The notes under the pieces were generated by a model. It saw only the letters and a list, made by a program, of their open reading frames with translations. It was not told the DNA's origin and did not search any database. A DNA stretch of 64,000 nt from an uncultured Collinsella sp. (GTDB lineage: Bacteria > Actinomycetota > Coriobacteriia > Coriobacteriales > Coriobacteriaceae): the NCBI GenBank assembly GCA_937989875.1, contig CALKBO010000019.1, positions 1 to 64,000 on the forward strand, read 5' to 3'. This document shows, piece after piece, positions 53,644 through 61,189 of this stretch; position 1 is the stretch's first letter, and each line of letters begins with the position of its first letter. The position numbers were made by a program, and so were the translations under genes.

Positions 53644-54606
53644 GTGGCAGCAGAGACGCCTTGCTCGGTCCTCTATAACGATATTCGCTCGTTCGGCGGT
53701 CTTAAACATCTCGAGATCGCCCGAATGCTCATCAATGGAAACTCTTATCTCGGCAGTACCCTGCTCGAGAAATGCTCTTCCAACCGCTCGTATCTCACCC
53801 GTTACATCGTCCATCGCAAGCCTGACCAGTGCGCGCCCTCCATCTACAGCGACTTTACCGTCACCACGCTCAACCTTTCCTCGGCAATCTGCAGCAAGCT
53901 CGGCGGCGGCGAGTCCGCCTATCGGGCAATCGCCGAGCACTATCGCGGTCCGGCCGCCAACGAAATGATGTCGGCTCTCACCAGCTACAAGCTGGACAGC
54001 CGCCTATATGCAAATGCCCTCAATCGCATCGACAACTTTGACGGCAATGCCGTGCGCGAGAAAAGCACGCTTTACCTTATGCTCTTTGTGGCAACGGGGG
54101 CGCTCGCCGATCCCGTTCAGGGCGTGGCCACCGTCGAGCGCTTTTGCGACAGCAAGACGGGCGAGCACTTTGGCACCACCGAAACTACCGTCGGACGTGG
54201 CTTTATGAGCAGCCTGGAGCAGCCGCGCACCGTCGCCCCCAACCTCGGTCTGCTCAGAACCCATGCCGACAACTGCGCCGACATGCAAATCCATCCCCTC
54301 ACACGCGATCCGCACGGCACCGTGATTGGTTCTCTGCCCAAAACCTCGCCCAGCATCACCGATGTGGGCGCCGACGCATCGCGCGAGCATCTTCGTATTT
54401 GGCTCGAGGGTGAGCACTGGTACGCCCAGGGCCTTGGATCGACCAACGGCACGGTGCTCGAATCGGGCGCGCGCGACGGCGATATTGTGATTGAGCCGCC
54501 GCGCGACCAACGCGAGCCCGGCAAGATCTATCCCCCCGTGGAAATCGCCAACAGCGACAGACTTCATTTGGGTCTCTATACGACATTCCTTGTCATTGTG
54601 GACTAG
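53644..54606 (+). CDS. FHA-domain protein
   Basis: 320 aa. The C-terminal third is a forkhead-associated phosphothreonine-binding domain (VGADASREHLRIWLEG and GSTNGTVLESG near 255-275). The N-terminal 200 residues are Ala-, Leu- and Ser-rich with predicted helices and no family I recognise. No signal peptide or membrane segment. The start is a GTG at 53644, five bases after AAAGGAGGT. A hairpin terminator follows it, then the transmembrane Ser/Thr kinase gene, so the FHA domain probably reads phosphorylation by that kinase. The pair lies between B1-B2 and the B3-B7 array. Confidence 0.85.
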   Translation: MAAETPCSVLYNDIRSFGGLKHLEIARMLINGNSYLGSTLLEKCSSNRSYLTRYIVHRKPDQCAPSIYSDFTVTTLNLSSAICSKLGGGESAYRAIAEHYRGPAANEMMSALTSYKLDSRLYANALNRIDNFDGNAVREKSTLYLMLFVATGALADPVQGVATVERFCDSKTGEHFGTTETTVGRGFMSSLEQPRTVAPNLGLLRTHADNCADMQIHPLTRDPHGTVIGSLPKTSPSITDVGADASREHLRIWLEGEHWYAQGLGSTNGTVLESGARDGDIVIEPPRDQREPGKIYPPVEIANSDRLHLGLYTTFLVIVD

Positions 54607-54609
54607 CGC

Positions 54610-54646
54610 GGACGGCGATCGGAAGACGGTCGCCGTCCGTCTTTCG
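54610..54646 (+). terminator. Terminator between the FHA and kinase genes
   Basis: GGACGGCGA pairs with TCGCCGTCC and is followed by GTCTTTCGTCTTC, 4 bases past the FHA stop. The kinase gene therefore probably has its own promoter in 54647-54777. Confidence 0.7.
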
Positions 54647-54777
54647 TCTTCTACCTTCTGCGTCGTAAACGACAATACTCAGCGGTATGCGTGGGCAGTG
54701 CGGCTATCATGGTACTTTACCGATATCCGCACTGCTCACGTATACGCGCGGCAACCCATGCCAGACAAAGGAACGCC

Positions 54778-56691
54778 ATGGATACTACCGATAGCGCCTA
54801 TGGCGACAAACTCATCCGTCTTGACACGTTCGACACCGCCGTGGCGGTCGACCCCAGCGCCGAGGACGACGCCAAGCGTCGGTTTATGACGCTTATTCTC
54901 CAGACGGCCCACCGCAACAACGGCAACATCGGACACGTGCTGCGCGCGACCAACACGAGCGGCGAGGTCTTTGCCGTCAAGCTACTCAAGGACAACGCCA
55001 TCCTTTCCGGCCAAGCCCCCGACCGCTCCGCCGAGCAATCGGCAGCGCACCTGGCCAGCACCGCCGCGCTGTTCGAGGAGTACCGTCATCTGTGTACCGT
55101 CTCGCACCTGCGCGGATTTCCGCGCGTCTATGGCTACGGATTGTGCGAGGATGACCCTCTCATCCTCATGGAGTGGGTCGAGGGCACCTCGCTCAAGCAG
55201 GCGCTGCCCCTGCTTCCGCACGACGCCTCGGGCGGGCTGACCACCCAGATGGTCGCCGCCGTCGGAAACGCCGTGCTTCGTGCGCTCTTGATGACCCAAG
55301 GCCTCGTGAATCCGGTCATCCATCGCGACCTGTCGCCTGCCAATATCATGTTCCTCACCACTAGCCGAACGCTCGAGCAGCAGATTGCTGATTGTTCCTT
55401 TGACCCCTGCCTCATCGACATGGGCTCCGCGACCATGGCTCTCGGCGACGACACGATCACCCGGCGCGCCGACATCTGGCGTTTTGCCACGCCCGCATAC
55501 GCCGCGCCCGAGATGCTCACGCAGGATATCGAAGGCATCGCGGCCCTTCGCCGTTCGCCGGCAATCGACGTCTATGCGCTTTCGAGCATTCTGTACCAGC
55601 TCTACAGCGGTCGCAAACCGTTTGACTTTGAGTCGACGGACGCCGCTGCAACCGGCTCGTTCTATCTCGTAAAGACCAAGACCAAGCCGGCACCGCTCGA
55701 GCCGCGCTGCGAGGGCGATGAGGCGCTCGTCCAGATCATCATGAAGGGTCTCTCAGTCGAGCAGTGCGATCGTCCCACCGAGCAGCAGATGCTCGAGGTG
55801 CTCTCGGCATACCTCACCGACGCCGAATCCGAAGGCCGCGAAGGTGCAGGAGACGAGGCCGCAATTGATATCGATTCTGGCACGCACCTTAAGGTCGACG
55901 TCGCCGGCGAGCGCGCACGAGAGATCCTGAATCAGGCCCGCCACGATGCCATGACCCGCCGCCGCTTTATTATCGGCGGCGCTATCGCAGCCGTTGCGGG
56001 GCTCAGCGTTATCGGGGCGGCAACCCATGGCTTTGGCATCCCCGACTACCTTGACGGCATCCGCGGTTCACTTGACGACTACACCTGGGATCAGCTGCAG
56101 GAGATTTCGCTCAAGATTAAGGCCGCCGAGACCCGTAGCGAGGCACGCGAGATTGCCAAGCGCTATCACCTGCTCGATGACAACGGGCATATCCCCTATC
56201 CATGCACCAAGCGCGTCACGCTCACCAACGGGCTGCAGGTTGGCGCGCAGCTTGTGGGTATCCGCCACGACGAGCTTCTAGACGGTACGGGCAAGGCCGG
56301 GCTGACGTTTATGTTCGACGCGGGTATTGCCGAGCGCAACGCTGCAGCTGAACCGCCGAGCGCCGGCTGGGCAGATTGCGAGCTGCGGGAATGGCTCAAC
56401 GGCGACGGCCTTAAGCTGCTACCCAACGAGTTGCGCGCGCTCATTAAAGGGGTCAAGAAGGTCTCGAACAATGTGGGCGCCGCCAACAGTGCATCGTGTC
56501 TGAGCGAGTTGCCCGCAACCCTTTGGCTGCCCGCCATGGTCGAGCTGTGCGATACGCAACCGCCCGATTCGTTTGCCAAGGACTATCACTACCTGGCAGA
56601 CATCTACAACGGCGAGGGCAAGGAGTATCAGCTCTTCCGCGAGCTCAAGGTGAGCCCGTATTCCACGAACGAGACGATGGTCCGCCAGTGA
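54778..56691 (+). CDS. Transmembrane Ser/Thr protein kinase with C-terminal DUF6273-like domain, frameshifted
   Basis: 637 aa before a UGA. Kinase domain at about 40-370: VAL-type VFAVKLLKD (catalytic Lys near 69), HRDLSPANIMF (catalytic loop near 181), LIDMGSA in place of DFG, and APEML. A membrane segment follows TRRRF at about 397-418, with the C-terminal part outside the cell and resembling DUF6273 (WADCELREWLNG). The reading frame ends at MVRQ-stop, but the missing tail (WWERTVSPD to VIPGFCI) continues in another frame to 56861; one extra G at the CAGTGAAGG site would join them as RQWKGKD. This is either a real frameshift or a sequence error. AAGGA precedes the ATG. Confidence 0.82.
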   Translation: MDTTDSAYGDKLIRLDTFDTAVAVDPSAEDDAKRRFMTLILQTAHRNNGNIGHVLRATNTSGEVFAVKLLKDNAILSGQAPDRSAEQSAAHLASTAALFEEYRHLCTVSHLRGFPRVYGYGLCEDDPLILMEWVEGTSLKQALPLLPHDASGGLTTQMVAAVGNAVLRALLMTQGLVNPVIHRDLSPANIMFLTTSRTLEQQIADCSFDPCLIDMGSATMALGDDTITRRADIWRFATPAYAAPEMLTQDIEGIAALRRSPAIDVYALSSILYQLYSGRKPFDFESTDAAATGSFYLVKTKTKPAPLEPRCEGDEALVQIIMKGLSVEQCDRPTEQQMLEVLSAYLTDAESEGREGAGDEAAIDIDSGTHLKVDVAGERAREILNQARHDAMTRRRFIIGGAIAAVAGLSVIGAATHGFGIPDYLDGIRGSLDDYTWDQLQEISLKIKAAETRSEAREIAKRYHLLDDNGHIPYPCTKRVTLTNGLQVGAQLVGIRHDELLDGTGKAGLTFMFDAGIAERNAAAEPPSAGWADCELREWLNGDGLKLLPNELRALIKGVKKVSNNVGAANSASCLSELPATLWLPAMVELCDTQPPDSFAKDYHYLADIYNGEGKEYQLFRELKVSPYSTNETMVRQ

Positions 56692-56861
56692 AGGGCAAGG
56701 ACACCTGCTGGTGGGAGCGCACGGTGAGCCCCGACTCATCGGAGACCGAAGGCACGCTCTATTTGAATCGCGTTGGACACGACGGCGACGTCTTTACGTA
56801 CGCAACGCCTGCGGACAAGCCAAACAAGCTAACCTGTGTGATCCCCGGGTTCTGTATCTAG
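56686..56861 (+). pseudogene. Displaced C-terminal end of the kinase gene
   Basis: About 58 codons read in a frame different from the kinase gene, from just upstream of the TGA to the TAG at 56859-56861. The peptide KGKDTCWWERTVSPD then NRVGHDGDVFTYATPADKP and VIPGFCI completes a DUF6273-type fold. It has no ribosome site of its own and is the 3' remnant of the gene that starts at 54778. Confidence 0.75.
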
Positions 56862-56903
56862 GCGGCGGGCGTCTTGCCATGACGGGACCCCCTCCCCGGC
56901 AAT

Positions 56904-57283
56904 TGTCTCGATCTGCAACACTAGCTCGGCAGATACAGGTCTAGTTGTTACAGAACGAGACAAACCCCAGCCCCGCGAGACAACATCTCAATCTGTAACA
57001 GTAAGGGGTCAAAATCCTCTCTAGATGTTACAGATCAAGACATTTGAGTTGACCCCGGGCAGTCTGTCTCGATCTGTAACAGTTAGAGGTTATATCTCCC
57101 GCTAGATGTTACAGATTGAGACATTGAGTTTGCTGCCAACTGTTTGTCTTGATCTGTAACAAATACTCGGTAAAACGGGGTCTGGTTGTTACAGATCGAG
57201 ACGTTAGCTTTCGGCTGAAATGTTTGTCTAAATCTGTAACAGTTACGGCTCAAAAAACGGTCCAGATGTTACAGATTGAGATG
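56904..57283. repeat. Tandem array of five family B palindromes (B3-B7)
   Basis: Units: 56904-56962, 56984-57042, 57065-57123, 57145-57203 and 57225-57283, each exactly 59 bp at a start-to-start spacing of 80 or 81 bp. Each has 17-bp inverted arms (TGTCTCGATCTGTAACA and complement) around a variable 25-bp centre, with 21-22-bp unique spacers between units. Arm changes such as CG to CA or TTG often keep G-U pairing. Confidence 0.92.
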
Positions 57284-57355
57284 ATTGATTGGGACGGTCC
57301 ATCGGTCAACCAACTACCCTCATCTGTAGCGAGATGTCATACATTTATTCTGTAC

Positions 57356-57386
57356 TAGACACCCCCAGGGGGTATGGGTGTATAGT
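57356..57386 (+). promoter_or_regulatory. CsoR-type operator and promoter of copA
   Basis: TAGACA (-35, 57356-57361), a 19-bp spacer containing CACCCCCAGGGGGTATGGGTG, and TATAGT (-10, 57381-57386). The pseudo-palindromic CCCCC-A-GGGGG core resembles copper-repressor CsoR sites, and csoR is encoded in the same operon. Confidence 0.7.
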
Positions 57387-57433
57387 ATCGGCAGGTTAAC
57401 ATTTCCAACACCACGCCACAGAAAGGAGAAGCC

Positions 57434-59776
57434 ATGGCTCAAGATAAGTTTGACGTGGGCGGCATGACATGCGCCGCCTGCCAGGCGCACGTGGACCGTG
57501 CTGTGAGCAAGCTCGACGGCGTCGAGAACGTCGCAGTCAACCTACTCGCCGGTTCCATGATGGTCGACTATGACCCCGCGCAGGTCTCCCCCGACGATAT
57601 CTGCACCGCCGTCGACCGTGCGGGATACTCGGCCTCGCCCGTCGATGCAGGCACCGGTGCCGCCGACTCAAACGGCAGCACGCGAGCCAGCTCTGGCGCC
57701 GCCCATATGGAGTCGCCAACCAAAAAGCTGGAGGCCGCCGCCTCTGCCATGCGCACCCGCCTCATCGTCTCGATCGTATTCCTCATCCCACTGTTCTACA
57801 TAGGCATGGGGCACATGCTCGGCTGGCCGCTGCCCGGCATCTTCACCGACCATACCCACAGCATGACGCTCGCCCTCACCGAGCTCGTCCTGCTCATCCC
57901 CATCGTCTATGTCAACGACGCGTACTTTATCAACGGGTTTAAATCGCTCGCGCACGGCGCGCCCACCATGGACGCCCTTATTGCCGTGGGCGCCACCGCT
58001 TCCATCGCCTGGTCGCTCTACGCCATGTTCATCATGGCCGACCAATTAGCCGCGGGTCAGGTCCACGAGGCCATGATGACGAGCATGGACAATCTGTATT
58101 TTGAGAGCGCAGGCACGATCCTGTCGCTCGTTACCGTGGGCAAATACCTCGAGACGCGCAGCAAGTCCAAAACCGGCGGCGCCATCGAGGCGCTCATCGA
58201 CCTGGCGCCCAAGACCGCGACCGTCGTTGCCGACGACGGCAGCGAGACCACCGTCGACGTCGACAGCATCCTTCCCGGCCAGGTGCTGCGCGTGCGCCCC
58301 GGCGAGTCCATCCCCGTCGACGGCGTGGTGCTCGAGGGCGCCTCCGCCGTGGACGAGAGCGCGCTCACCGGCGAGTCCATCCCCGTGGAGAAAACCGTCG
58401 GCGATACCGTCAACGCTGCCACGGTCAATCGCACCGGTTCGTTTACCTTCCGTGCCACGCGTGTGGGCGCCGAGACATCGCTCGCCAAGATTATCCAACT
58501 CGTCGAGGACGCCAACGCAACCAAGGCGCCCATCGCCCGCATGGCCGACAAGGTCGCCGGTGTGTTCGTGCCCGTGGTGTTCGTGATCTCGGCCGTGACC
58601 TTTGCGGTGTGGATGGCGCTGACCGGCAGCATAAACGAGGCACTCACCTCCGGCGTGGCGGTGTTGGTGATCAGCTGTCCGTGCGCACTCGGCCTAGCCA
58701 CGCCCGTCGCCATTATGGTAGGTACCGGCAAGGGCGCCGAGATGGGCATTCTGTTTAAGAGCGCCGAGGCGCTGGAGAACCTGCGCAGCGTGGGCACCGT
58801 GGTGCTCGATAAGACGGGCACGGTCACCCGCGGCAAGCCCGCCGTGACCGATATCGTAGTAGCGACGCGCGCCGACGGCTCGCCCGCCATGAGCGAAAAG
58901 GCGCTGCTCAAGCTGGCCGCCGCGTTGGAGCGCCCAAGCGAGCACCCGCTGGCCGAGGCGATTATGGCCGAGTGCGAGGCGCGCGGAATTGTCGCGCGCA
59001 TGGTCGAGGACTTTGCCGCCGTGCCCGGTCGTGGCGTTACGGCGCGCGAGGGACAAAATGTCATCGCAGCCGGCAACGTACGCCTGATGGACGAGCTGGG
59101 CGCGAAGGTTCCCGCCGGCCTTGCCGAACAGTTCGCCGCCGAGGGCAAAACACCGCTGTTCTTTGCCAAGAACAGCGAGCTTGTCGGTACCATCGCCGTG
59201 GCCGACGAGGTCAAAGAGACGAGCGCCGAGGCCATCGCCGCGCTCCACAAGCTCGACGTCGACGTGCGCATGCTCACCGGCGACAACCGTGTGACGGCCG
59301 AAGCAATCGCCCGCCGCGTGGAACTGAGCAGCAAGCAGGTCATCGCCGACGTCCTCCCTGCCGACAAGGAGTGCCACGTCCGCGAGCTGCAGGATGCGGG
59401 CGGCAAGGTCGCCATGGTGGGCGACGGCATCAACGACTCCCCCGCCCTGGCGCGCGCCGACGTGGGCCTTGCGATCGGCACCGGCGCCGACATCGCCAAG
59501 GAGGGGGCGGATGTCGTGCTCATGCGCAGCGACCTCATGGACGTCGCCCGCGCCATCGAGCTTTCGCGCGCCACGATTCGCAACATCAAGCAGGACCTGT
59601 TCTGGGCGCTGTTCTACAACGGCATCGGCATTCCGCTCGCCGCGGGCGTGTTCTTCCCCCTCACCGGTTGGCAACTCTCGCCGATGTTTGGCGCCGCGGC
59701 CATGAGCCTGTCGAGTGTCTGCGTCGTAAGCAATGCGCTGCGCCTAAAATCCTTTAAGCCTAAAGTGGCAAAATAG
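57434..59776 (+). CDS. copA: Copper-exporting P1B-type ATPase
   Basis: 780-aa membrane pump. One N-terminal heavy-metal domain has GMTCAAC (C13, C16). A His/Thr-poor linker leads to eight membrane helices with the transport motif CPC (SCPCALGLATP near 414). The phosphorylated Asp is in DKTGTVTRG near 459, the HP motif in SEHPLAEA and the hinge in GDGINDSPAL. AAAGGAG precedes the ATG. It leads the copA-copZ-csoR operon. Confidence 0.95.
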   Translation: MAQDKFDVGGMTCAACQAHVDRAVSKLDGVENVAVNLLAGSMMVDYDPAQVSPDDICTAVDRAGYSASPVDAGTGAADSNGSTRASSGAAHMESPTKKLEAAASAMRTRLIVSIVFLIPLFYIGMGHMLGWPLPGIFTDHTHSMTLALTELVLLIPIVYVNDAYFINGFKSLAHGAPTMDALIAVGATASIAWSLYAMFIMADQLAAGQVHEAMMTSMDNLYFESAGTILSLVTVGKYLETRSKSKTGGAIEALIDLAPKTATVVADDGSETTVDVDSILPGQVLRVRPGESIPVDGVVLEGASAVDESALTGESIPVEKTVGDTVNAATVNRTGSFTFRATRVGAETSLAKIIQLVEDANATKAPIARMADKVAGVFVPVVFVISAVTFAVWMALTGSINEALTSGVAVLVISCPCALGLATPVAIMVGTGKGAEMGILFKSAEALENLRSVGTVVLDKTGTVTRGKPAVTDIVVATRADGSPAMSEKALLKLAAALERPSEHPLAEAIMAECEARGIVARMVEDFAAVPGRGVTAREGQNVIAAGNVRLMDELGAKVPAGLAEQFAAEGKTPLFFAKNSELVGTIAVADEVKETSAEAIAALHKLDVDVRMLTGDNRVTAEAIARRVELSSKQVIADVLPADKECHVRELQDAGGKVAMVGDGINDSPALARADVGLAIGTGADIAKEGADVVLMRSDLMDVARAIELSRATIRNIKQDLFWALFYNGIGIPLAAGVFFPLTGWQLSPMFGAAAMSLSSVCVVSNALRLKSFKPKVAK

Positions 59777-59811
59777 GCTCACCATTAAGTCCATTTATAA
59801 CGGGTTTTCCA

Positions 59812-59891
59812 GGTGCCCGAGATTGACCTGAAAGAGGAGCGACGCGTACTTTGGTACGCGAGCGACGACTTGAAGGTCAAGATCGGGTGCC
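59812..59891 (+). ncRNA. Wobble-rich hairpin between copA and copZ
   Basis: An 80-nt stem: GUGCCCGA (59813-59820) pairs with UCGGGUGC (59883-59890) using two G-U pairs; then a symmetric GA/GA internal loop; then UUGACCU pairs with AGGUCAA. Inside is CGCGUAC-UUUG-GUACGCG. Pairing works as RNA on the copper-operon strand and less well as DNA. It could be a processing or stability element for copA/copZ, or a mobile palindrome; no known RNA family was recognised. Confidence 0.5.
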
Positions 59892-59923
59892 CGGGAAAGC
59901 CGACACAACAGAGAGGAATACCC

Positions 59924-60145
59924 ATGCGTTACACGATCAAGACTTCCGGCCTTATGTGCGGCCACTGCGATGCCACCGTCGAGACGGCGCTGCTCAACGT
60001 GGCCGGCGTGACCGACGCCGACGCCGATCACGAGACCCAGACCGTCCAGGTTGAGTGCGCCGACACCGTAACCGCCGAGCAACTCGCCGCCGCTGTCGAG
60101 GCCGCGGGCGAGAAATTCCACGCCCTGTCTGTAACCGCCGCGTAG
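59924..60145 (+). CDS. copZ: Copper chaperone / heavy-metal-associated domain protein
   Basis: 73-aa single HMA domain, ferredoxin-like fold, with metal-binding C12 and C15 in GLMCGHCDATVE (in place of the usual GMTCxxC). It likely shuttles Cu(I) to CopA and CsoR. GAGGA precedes the ATG. The intergenic hairpin before it may tune its expression relative to copA. Confidence 0.9.
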   Translation: MRYTIKTSGLMCGHCDATVETALLNVAGVTDADADHETQTVQVECADTVTAEQLAAAVEAAGEKFHALSVTAA

Positions 60146-60189
60146 CGACCTGAACGCACCCCTCCCCCGACCAGAAACGAGGACCCGCC

Positions 60190-60462
60190 ATGATGGCAGA
60201 CCATAAATCGGTGACCCGTATGCTCAAGACGGCACGCGGACAGATCGACGGCATCCTGCGAATGGTCGAGGAGGACCGTTACTGCGTCGACATCTCCACG
60301 CAGCTCATGGCAACACAGGCGCTCCTCGCGCGCATTAACGCCGACGTGCTCAAGGCGCATATCGAGGGCTGCGTGACTTCGGCAATCGAATCGGGCGACG
60401 AAGACCTCAAAGCCGCCAAGCTCGCCGAGATCGAACGCGTCGTCGACAAGCTCTCCAAGTAA
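60190..60462 (+). CDS. csoR: CsoR-type copper-sensing repressor
   Basis: 90-aa all-helical tetrameric repressor (DUF156). The Cu(I) ligands C32 (RYCVDI), H57 and C61 (KAHIEGC) match the CsoR C-H-C set. When copper binds, it leaves the DNA. Its target is most likely the site at 57356-57386 before copA, giving an autoregulated operon. GAGGA lies before ATG-ATG; either start is possible. Confidence 0.93.
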   Translation: MMADHKSVTRMLKTARGQIDGILRMVEEDRYCVDISTQLMATQALLARINADVLKAHIEGCVTSAIESGDEDLKAAKLAEIERVVDKLSK

Positions 60463-60463
60463 T

Positions 60464-60554
60464 TGGGGCATTGGGGACAGACTTCTTTGCACCGTCTTGG
60501 TATTCCGGGGACAGGTATGTTTGCACCACATTGGTGCAGATTAACCTGTCCCCC
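60464..60554. repeat. Palindromic element family D, copy D2 and half-copy
   Basis: 60507-60554 is a full palindrome (GGGGACAGGT with ACCTGTCCCC, inner GCACCA/TGGTGC). It is preceded from 60464 by a degenerate half copy with GGGGACAGA and TTTGCACCG. The cluster begins directly after the csoR stop, so it may also terminate that transcript. Confidence 0.8.
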
Positions 60555-60608
60555 TTGCTCTAAATCGGGTATAAAGGCGTGCAGCATATCGAACGAAAGG
60601 CAATTTGC

Positions 60609-61082
60609 ATGAATGACTTTATGAAGGGTCGCAATGGTGCCGATGAACTCACCATCGTGATGGGTTTTGCCGGCATCGTCATCGCGATGATCGGATCGAT
60701 AGCCCGCATCCAGTGGCTCAGCTGGATTGCCATCGCCGTAATCGTGATTGGCGTGCTGCGCGGCCTGTCCAAAAATATCGACGCACGTCACAAGGAGAAC
60801 GAGGCCTTTGTCGCCGCGACTGCAAACGTACCCGGCTTGGGCAAGTTTGTAGCTAGCTTGGGCGGCGGAGCTGCAGCGGCCAACGCCTCGCGCGCAGCCG
60901 GTACTAGCAAGGAAGACTTTGAACGTGCCAAGCGCACAGCCAAGAAGATGTGGAAGGGCCGCAAGACCACGGCCTATCTCAAGTGCCCCAACTGCGGCCA
61001 GATGCTCTCCGTTCCCAAGGGCAAAGGCAAGATCCGCGTCACCTGCCCCAAGTGCCATGCCAAGATGGAGACGCGCTCATAG
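60609..61082 (+). CDS. Two-helix membrane protein with C-terminal zinc ribbon
   Basis: 157 aa. Two hydrophobic helices near the N-terminus (about residues 14-30 and 34-51), a charged cytoplasmic region, and a zinc ribbon CPNCGQ...CPKCHAK near the C-terminus (about 127-152). AAAGG precedes the ATG at 60609. Function unknown; a small membrane-anchored nucleic-acid- or protein-binding role is a guess. It has a strong terminator. Confidence 0.78.
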   Translation: MNDFMKGRNGADELTIVMGFAGIVIAMIGSIARIQWLSWIAIAVIVIGVLRGLSKNIDARHKENEAFVAATANVPGLGKFVASLGGGAAAANASRAAGTSKEDFERAKRTAKKMWKGRKTTAYLKCPNCGQMLSVPKGKGKIRVTCPKCHAKMETRS

Positions 61083-61105
61083 CCGCCATACCATGGGACA
61101 AATAA

Positions 61106-61140
61106 AAGCCGAGGCCTCGCACTGGGACCTCGGCTTTTTC
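61106..61140 (+). terminator. Rho-independent terminator
   Basis: AAGCCGAGG pairs with CCTCGGCTT and is followed by TTTTTC on the plus strand, 24 bases past the zinc-ribbon gene. Confidence 0.88.
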
Positions 61141-61146
61141 TGATTA

Positions 61147-61173
61147 TGACAAAAGGATTGTCCCTTTGTCGCA
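61147..61173 (-). terminator. Palindrome family E, copy E2, amidohydrolase terminator
   Basis: On the minus strand TGCGACAAAGGGAC pairs with GTCCTTTTGTCA-like sequence; similar to E1 at 29562-29590. It is 17 bases past the amidohydrolase stop. The T-run is weak. Confidence 0.5.
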
Positions 61174-61189
61174 TCGCCATATCGCGCGC

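Larger units (their letters stand above)
56862..57433. other. Intergenic region with B array and copper promoter
   Basis: Holds the five-copy array B3-B7 (56904-57283), then the CsoR-type promoter and operator of the copper operon (57356-57386). No coding sequence is seen. Confidence 0.8.

Noticed and set aside
56904..57283. CRISPR array
   Set aside because: Conserved parts are inverted arms inside each unit, spacers are only 21-22 bp, and there are no cas genes in the window.
56904..57283. Integron attC sites
   Set aside because: attC sites follow single gene cassettes and have the consensus at the outer ends; these lie in tandem with no genes between them and no integrase nearby.
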